Shown: positions 59,733 through 64,000 of the stretch, piece by piece
Numbering within the stretch: position 1 is the stretch's first letter
Layout: each line of letters opens with the position of its first letter
DNA from: RH-AL1 sp964244495
GTDB taxonomy: Bacteria > Pseudomonadota > Alphaproteobacteria > Rhizobiales > Beijerinckiaceae
Direction: 5' to 3'
Length of the DNA stretch: 64,000 nt
NCBI GenBank assembly: GCA_964244495.1
Contig: CAXTIU010000009.1
Span: 62,001 to 126,000, forward strand
Position numbers and translations under genes: made by a program
The notes under the pieces: model-generated
The model's database searches: none
What the model saw: only the letters and a program-made list of their open reading frames with translations
Told to the model about the DNA's origin: nothing

Positions 59733-62700
59733 CTACTCCGCCGCCTTGGGGTGCCGGAACTCGTCGGGCGCCTCCAGCGCCGGGTCCATGGCCTTGGCGC
59801 GGGCGAAGAAGCGGGCGCGCAGGCTTTCCATGCTCACGTAGATCACCGGGGTGGTGTAGAGCGTGATGAGCTGGGACAGCAGCAGGCCGCCCACGATGGT
59901 GATGCCGAGCGGATTGCGCAGCTCGGAGCCGGTGCCGGTGGCGAAGGCCAGCGGCAGGGCGCCGAACAGGGCGGCCAGCGTCGTCATCATGATCGGGCGG
60001 AACCGGAGCAGCGAGGCCTGGACGATCGCCTCGCGCGGCCGCATGTGCTGGTCGCGCTCCGCTTCGAGCGCGAAGTCGATGATCAGGATCGCGTTCTTCT
60101 TCACGATGCCCATCAGCAGCACGATGCCGATCAGCGCGATCAGCGACAGGTCCATGCGGAACGCCATCAGGGCGAGCAGGGCGCCGACGCCGGCGGATGG
60201 CAGGGTGGACAGGATCGTGATCGGATGGATCGCGCTCTCGTAGAGAACGCCCAGCACGATGTAGATGGTGACCGCCGCCGCCAGGATCAGGTAGGGCTCG
60301 TTGGCGAGCGAGCTCGCGAACTCCGCCGCGTCGCCGGAGAAGCTGCCGGAAATGTTGTCCGGCACGCCGATCGCCGTGCTCGCCCTCTGGATGACGGCCA
60401 CCGCGTTCGAGAGCGACTCCCCCTCCGCGAGGTTGAAGCTGATCGTCACCGACGGGAACTGCTCGGTGTGCTGCACCGAGAGCGGCGCGCTGTCGTGCCG
60501 GAGCGTCGTGAAGGTGGACAGCGGCACCTGCGCCTCGGTGTTCGAGGACACGTAGAGGTTCTTCAGGGAGGCCGTGTCGGCGAGATAGCGCGGCTCCGCC
60601 TCCAGGATCACGCGGTACTGGTTGGTCTGGGTGTAGATGGTCGACACCTGGCGCTGGCCGAAAGCGTCGTACAGCGTGTCGTTGATGTTCTGGACGGAGA
60701 TGCCGAGGCGCCCGGCGAGCTTGCGGTCGATGTCGACGTAGAGCCGCAGGCCGCCGTCCTGGGCTTCCGAGGTGACGTCGCGCAGCACCGGCGAGGCCCG
60801 CAACGCGCCCACGAGCTTGCGCGACCATTCCGACACGTCCGAGGTCCTCGTGCCGTTCAGCGTGTACTGGTACTGCGCGCTGGACGATTGCGCGGTGATC
60901 TGGATGTCCTGCACGCTCTGGAAGGTGAGGGTGAGGAGCGGCAGGTTCGCTACCTTCTCGCCCAGCCGCCTGATGACGGCGTTCACGCCGTCGCGCCCGC
61001 CGTCGCGCGGCTTGAGGACGATGGAGAGGCGGCCGGAGTTCGGCGTCGCGTTGACCGTGCCGACCCCCACCACCGAGGTGACGCCGGCGACCGCCGGGTC
61101 GTCGCGGATCTCGCTCGCCGCCTGCTCCTGCAGGCGCGACATTTCCGCGAACGAGACGGTCGGGCTGGCGCTGGTGACGGCCGAAACCAAGCCGGTGTCC
61201 TGCGGGGGCAGGAAGCCCTTGGGGATCACCACGTAGAGCGCGACCGTCGCGGCGAGCGTCCCGAAGGTGACGAGCAGCATGAGCGCCCGGTGGTCCAGCA
61301 CCCATTCGAGGCTCAGCCGGTAGCGCTCGCTGAGCCGCTCGCCGAGCCGCGCCAGCCGGCTCGGGGGCTTCGACAGGTCCTGCCTGCGATGGCGCAGCAG
61401 CTGGCCGCACATCATCGGCGTGAGGGTCAGCGACACCAGGGCCGAGGCGACGACCGCGATCGTCAGCACCAGCGCGAACTCGCGGAACATGCGCCCGACG
61501 ATCCCCGTCATGAACAGGAGCGGGATGAAGACGGCGACGAGCGAAACGGTCAGCGAGATCACGGTGAACCCGATCTCGCGCGCGCCGCTCAGGGCCGCCT
61601 GCAGCGGCGGCTCGCCGGCCTCCAGGTGGCGGACGATGTTCTCGATCATCACGATCGCGTCGTCGACCACGAAGCCGGTGCCGATGGTGAGCGCCATCAG
61701 CGACAGGTTGTCGAGGCTGAAGCCGAAGAAGTACATCACGCCGAAGGTGGCGATCAGCGACAGCGGCAGGGCGACGCCGGCGATGAACGTCGCGCGGAGC
61801 GAGCGCAGGAAGACGAGCACCACCAGCACCACGAGCACGACCGAGAGCACCAGCGTGAACTGCACGTCGGCGATCGACGCCTTGATCGTGCCGGTGCGGT
61901 CGTTGACGATCGACAGCTCGACGCCGGCCGGCAACTGCGACTTCAGGTGGACCAGCTCGTTGCGCACGCGCTGCACGGTGGCGACCACGTTGGCGCCGGG
62001 CTGGCGCTGCACGTCGATGATGACGGCCGGCGTGCCCTGGTACCAGCCGGCGACGTGGTCGTTCTCCAACCCGTCGACGACGTGGGCGACGTCGCTGAAC
62101 AGCACGGGGGCGCCGTTGCGGTAGGCGACGACCACGGACTTGTAGCCGTCGGCGGCGTCGATCTGGTCGTTGGCGCCGATGGCGTAGGCGTGCTGGGAGC
62201 CGTCGATGGAGCCCTTGGCGCCGGCGACGTTGGCGTTGGCGAGCGCGGTGCGCAGGTCCTCCATGCCGATCCCGTAGTCGGCGAGGCGCTGCAGGTCGGC
62301 CTGGATGCGCACCGCCGGCCGCAGCCCGCCGAGGATGCCGACGTGTCCGACGCCTGACAGCTCGGCGATCCGCTGGCCGAGCAGCGTGTCGGCGAGGTCG
62401 GACATGGCGCGGATCGAGATCGTCTTGGAGGTGAGCGCCAGCTCGATCACGGCGGTGTCGGCCGGGTTCACCTTGGAGTAGACGGGCGGGTAGGGCAGGT
62501 TCTTCGGCAGCGTCGAGGCGGCGGCGTTGATGCCGGCCTGGACGTCCTGCGCGGCGGCGTCGATGTCGCGGTTGAGGTCGAACTGCAGGATGATCGACGA
62601 CAGGCCGAACGCCGACGACGAGGTCATGATGGTCAGCGACGGGATCTGCCCGAGCTGGCGTTCGAGGGGGGCGGTGACGAGCTCGGCCATCGTGTCCGGG

Positions 62701-62864
62701 TTGGCGCCGGGCAGCTGGGTGGTGATCTGGATCGTCGGGAAGTCGACCTGCGGCAGCGCCGCCACCGACAGGTAGGAGTAGCCCAGCACCCCTCCGAGCA
62801 GCACCGCGACCGCGAGCAGCATCGTCGCGATCGGGCGTGTGATGAAGAGGGCGGACACGTTCAT
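59733..62864 (-). CDS. RND efflux permease, MdtB-like
   Basis: The second pump subunit has 1043 residues, the normal length. MNVSALFITRPIATMLLAVAV starts the first membrane helix. GTGFVVDDAIVMIENIVRH near residue 400 carries the relay Asp pair, and LIGIVLLMGIVKKNAIL the segment 10 Lys. The frame is open further upstream, but the ATG at 62864 overlaps the TGA of the adaptor gene (ATGA) and matches the family start. The neighbouring 1118-residue permease is a paralogue, so the pump probably works as an MdtBC-like heterotrimer. No outer-membrane TolC-type gene is in the window. Confidence 0.94.
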   Translation of the reverse strand: MNVSALFITRPIATMLLAVAVLLGGVLGYSYLSVAALPQVDFPTIQITTQLPGANPDTMAELVTAPLERQLGQIPSLTIMTSSSAFGLSSIILQFDLNRDIDAAAQDVQAGINAAASTLPKNLPYPPVYSKVNPADTAVIELALTSKTISIRAMSDLADTLLGQRIAELSGVGHVGILGGLRPAVRIQADLQRLADYGIGMEDLRTALANANVAGAKGSIDGSQHAYAIGANDQIDAADGYKSVVVAYRNGAPVLFSDVAHVVDGLENDHVAGWYQGTPAVIIDVQRQPGANVVATVQRVRNELVHLKSQLPAGVELSIVNDRTGTIKASIADVQFTLVLSVVLVVLVVLVFLRSLRATFIAGVALPLSLIATFGVMYFFGFSLDNLSLMALTIGTGFVVDDAIVMIENIVRHLEAGEPPLQAALSGAREIGFTVISLTVSLVAVFIPLLFMTGIVGRMFREFALVLTIAVVASALVSLTLTPMMCGQLLRHRRQDLSKPPSRLARLGERLSERYRLSLEWVLDHRALMLLVTFGTLAATVALYVVIPKGFLPPQDTGLVSAVTSASPTVSFAEMSRLQEQAASEIRDDPAVAGVTSVVGVGTVNATPNSGRLSIVLKPRDGGRDGVNAVIRRLGEKVANLPLLTLTFQSVQDIQITAQSSSAQYQYTLNGTRTSDVSEWSRKLVGALRASPVLRDVTSEAQDGGLRLYVDIDRKLAGRLGISVQNINDTLYDAFGQRQVSTIYTQTNQYRVILEAEPRYLADTASLKNLYVSSNTEAQVPLSTFTTLRHDSAPLSVQHTEQFPSVTISFNLAEGESLSNAVAVIQRASTAIGVPDNISGSFSGDAAEFASSLANEPYLILAAAVTIYIVLGVLYESAIHPITILSTLPSAGVGALLALMAFRMDLSLIALIGIVLLMGIVKKNAILIIDFALEAERDQHMRPREAIVQASLLRFRPIMMTTLAALFGALPLAFATGTGSELRNPLGITIVGGLLLSQLITLYTTPVIYVSMESLRARFFARAKAMDPALEAPDEFRHPKAAE

Positions 62865-64000
62865 TCCGACGCGCTCTGGCGATGGCCCCCGTGGCGGCGC
62901 TGCGGGGAAGGCGGCGGCGTCCCGGCGTCGGGCAGGGTCCCGGCGTCGGGCTTGGGCGGCGACACGTCCTGGCGGTGCAGCGCGGGGGCGGCCGTCGCCG
63001 CCGCTCCCCGATCCTCCGAGGGCACGACCTTGGCGCCGTCCGTCAGCTTCTGGAAGCCGCTGGTGATGACCACGTCGCCCGCCTTGAGGCCGGTGGTGAC
63101 GACCGCCTCCGCGTCGTCCTGCTGGCCGACCACCACCGGCCGCATGGCCGCCTTGTCGTCGACGACCGTGAAGACGAACTGGCCGTTGGGGCCCTGCTGC
63201 AGGGCGGCGATCGGCACGGTGATCGCGTCGTGCAGGGTCTCGACCCGGAGCCTGACGTTGGTGAAGATGCCCGGCCACAGCTGGAGCTGGGGATTGTCGA
63301 AGTTGGCCTTCAGCTTCACCGTTCCCGTCGTCGCGTCGATGGTGTTGTTGACCACCGCGAGCACGCCGTGGTCGACGACGGACTTGCCGTTGCTGTCGAG
63401 CGCCTGGACGTCGAGCTGGTTGAGGAGCGAGGCCTTGTTGATGCGCGGCAGCTCCTGCTGCGGGATGTTGAAGGTGACGCTGATCGGCTGGATCTGCGAC
63501 ACGGTGACGATGCCGGTCGTGTCGGTGGCGTGAAGGAGGTTGCCGACATCGACGTTGCGGATGCCGGTGAGGCCGGCGATCGGCGAGGTGATGGTGGTGT
63601 AGGAGAGCGTCGTGGCGGCGCTGTCGATCATCGCCTGGTCGATCGCGATCTGGGCCTGGTCCTGCGCCACGGTGGCGACCTGCGTGTCGTACTGCTGCTG
63701 CGTCACCGCCTTGGTGAGCGAGAGCTGCTTGTAGCGGTCGAGGTCGCGGTAGGCGTTGGCCAGCGTCGCCTCGTCGAGCTTCTTCTTGGCGACGTCCTGG
63801 TCGTAGATCGCCTGGTAGAGGCGCGGGTCGATCTTGGCGATCGTGTCGCCGGCCTTGACCTTCTGCCCCTCGACGAAGTTCAGGGCGGTCAAGGTGCCGT
63901 CCACCTGGGTGCGGACGAGCACCGAGTTCAGCGCCTGCCCGGTGCCGACCCCTTCGACGTAGACCGGGACGTCCGCCTGTTGCGCCCGCGCCGTGAGGAC
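62861..64000 (-). CDS. RND efflux periplasmic adaptor, MdtA-like (5' end outside the window)
   Basis: The membrane fusion protein links permeases to the outer-membrane channel. The frame is open to the last base of the window, so the signal peptide and true start lie beyond it; 379 residues are visible. They show the first lipoyl strand (VPVYVEGVGTGQALNSVLV, then VDGTLTALNFVEGQKVKAGDTI), a coiled-coil hairpin with AQDQAQIAIDQAMIDSA, the second lipoyl half (YTTITSPIAGLTGIRNVDVGN), a beta-barrel (VTFNIPQQELPRI), and a membrane-proximal domain ending GDVVITSGFQKLTDGAKVVP. A Pro- and Ala-rich tail follows. It is the first gene of the three-gene efflux operon visible here and overlaps the next start by four bases. 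Confidence 0.93.
   Translation of the reverse strand, partial: VLTARAQQADVPVYVEGVGTGQALNSVLVRTQVDGTLTALNFVEGQKVKAGDTIAKIDPRLYQAIYDQDVAKKKLDEATLANAYRDLDRYKQLSLTKAVTQQQYDTQVATVAQDQAQIAIDQAMIDSAATTLSYTTITSPIAGLTGIRNVDVGNLLHATDTTGIVTVSQIQPISVTFNIPQQELPRINKASLLNQLDVQALDSNGKSVVDHGVLAVVNNTIDATTGTVKLKANFDNPQLQLWPGIFTNVRLRVETLHDAITVPIAALQQGPNGQFVFTVVDDKAAMRPVVVGQQDDAEAVVTTGLKAGDVVITSGFQKLTDGAKVVPSEDRGAAATAAPALHRQDVSPPKPDAGTLPDAGTPPPSPQRRHGGHRQSASE

Noticed and set aside
55399..61410. Minus-strand open frame of 2003 codons across the efflux permease genes
   Set aside because: It runs in another frame of the same strand through two well-supported RND genes and antisense to prs; its translation is Arg/Ala/Pro/Gly-rich with no domain pattern. 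Such frames are common in GC-rich DNA.

Overview
The window is GC-rich, gene-dense chromosomal DNA from a Gram-negative bacterium. Several markers point to the Alphaproteobacteria, most likely Hyphomicrobiales: a short 4.5S-type SRP RNA directly before dnaX, a DnaX that has lost most of its zinc-finger cysteines, GlnD with two ACT domains, and a ceramide-glucosyltransferase-like GT21 enzyme. Family or genus cannot be fixed from this sequence alone. I see no rRNA or tRNA genes, CRISPR array, phage or insertion sequence. Almost every base is in a gene, many genes overlap by 1-4 bases on the same strand (ATGA or GTGA), and several convergent pairs overlap tail to tail.

Layout. (1) 0.25-5.0 kb: a galactofuranose module of UDP-galactopyranose mutase, a two-domain GT2 glycosyltransferase and a GlfT2-like galactofuranosyltransferase. 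(2) 5-10.3 kb: nudC-queC (coupled, minus strand), an MFS transporter, SRP RNA and dnaX. (3) 10.3-23.6 kb: a membrane-bound hybrid histidine kinase, a chemoreceptor, gshB, glnD, a dienelactone hydrolase, a GNAT acetyltransferase, a second hybrid kinase, then a minus-strand run of a short-chain fatty acid transporter, a methyltransferase and a TfoX-like protein. (4) 23.7-36.5 kb: a DbpA-like helicase, the GT21 glycosyltransferase, prpE, a coupled ThiE-like/Sel1 pair, secA, a periplasmic parvulin, thpR and an orphan ModA-like binding protein preceded by a ModE-box-like palindrome. (5) 36.7-43.6 kb: a large secreted alpha/beta hydrolase, a CoA-transferase, a spermidine-synthase-fold protein, comM, a small protein of the NPDV-repeat type with an elaborate upstream region, and a DUF188 protein whose 5' end carries four 12-bp tandem repeats. 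(6) 43.6-52.5 kb: the most unusual region. An acyl-CoA synthetase and GNAT pair, an acetolactate-synthase-like ThDP enzyme, a tightly overlapping ACP / AMP-ligase / SDR operon and a polysaccharide flippase lie together. (7) 52.5-64 kb: uvrC, a DUF2147 protein, prs, and a tripartite RND efflux operon with two permeases, whose adaptor gene runs off the right edge.

How the parts may work together. Regions 1 and 6, with the GT21 enzyme, suggest heavy investment in cell-surface glycans and lipids. My main hypothesis is that region 6 makes or attaches an acyl group, activated by the ligase on the dedicated carrier protein and shaped by the ThDP enzyme and reductase, to a glycan exported by the flippase. 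This is inferred from gene content and overlap only. The remaining genes are mostly housekeeping (replication, secretion, repair, nitrogen signalling, nucleotide synthesis) or efflux and signalling.
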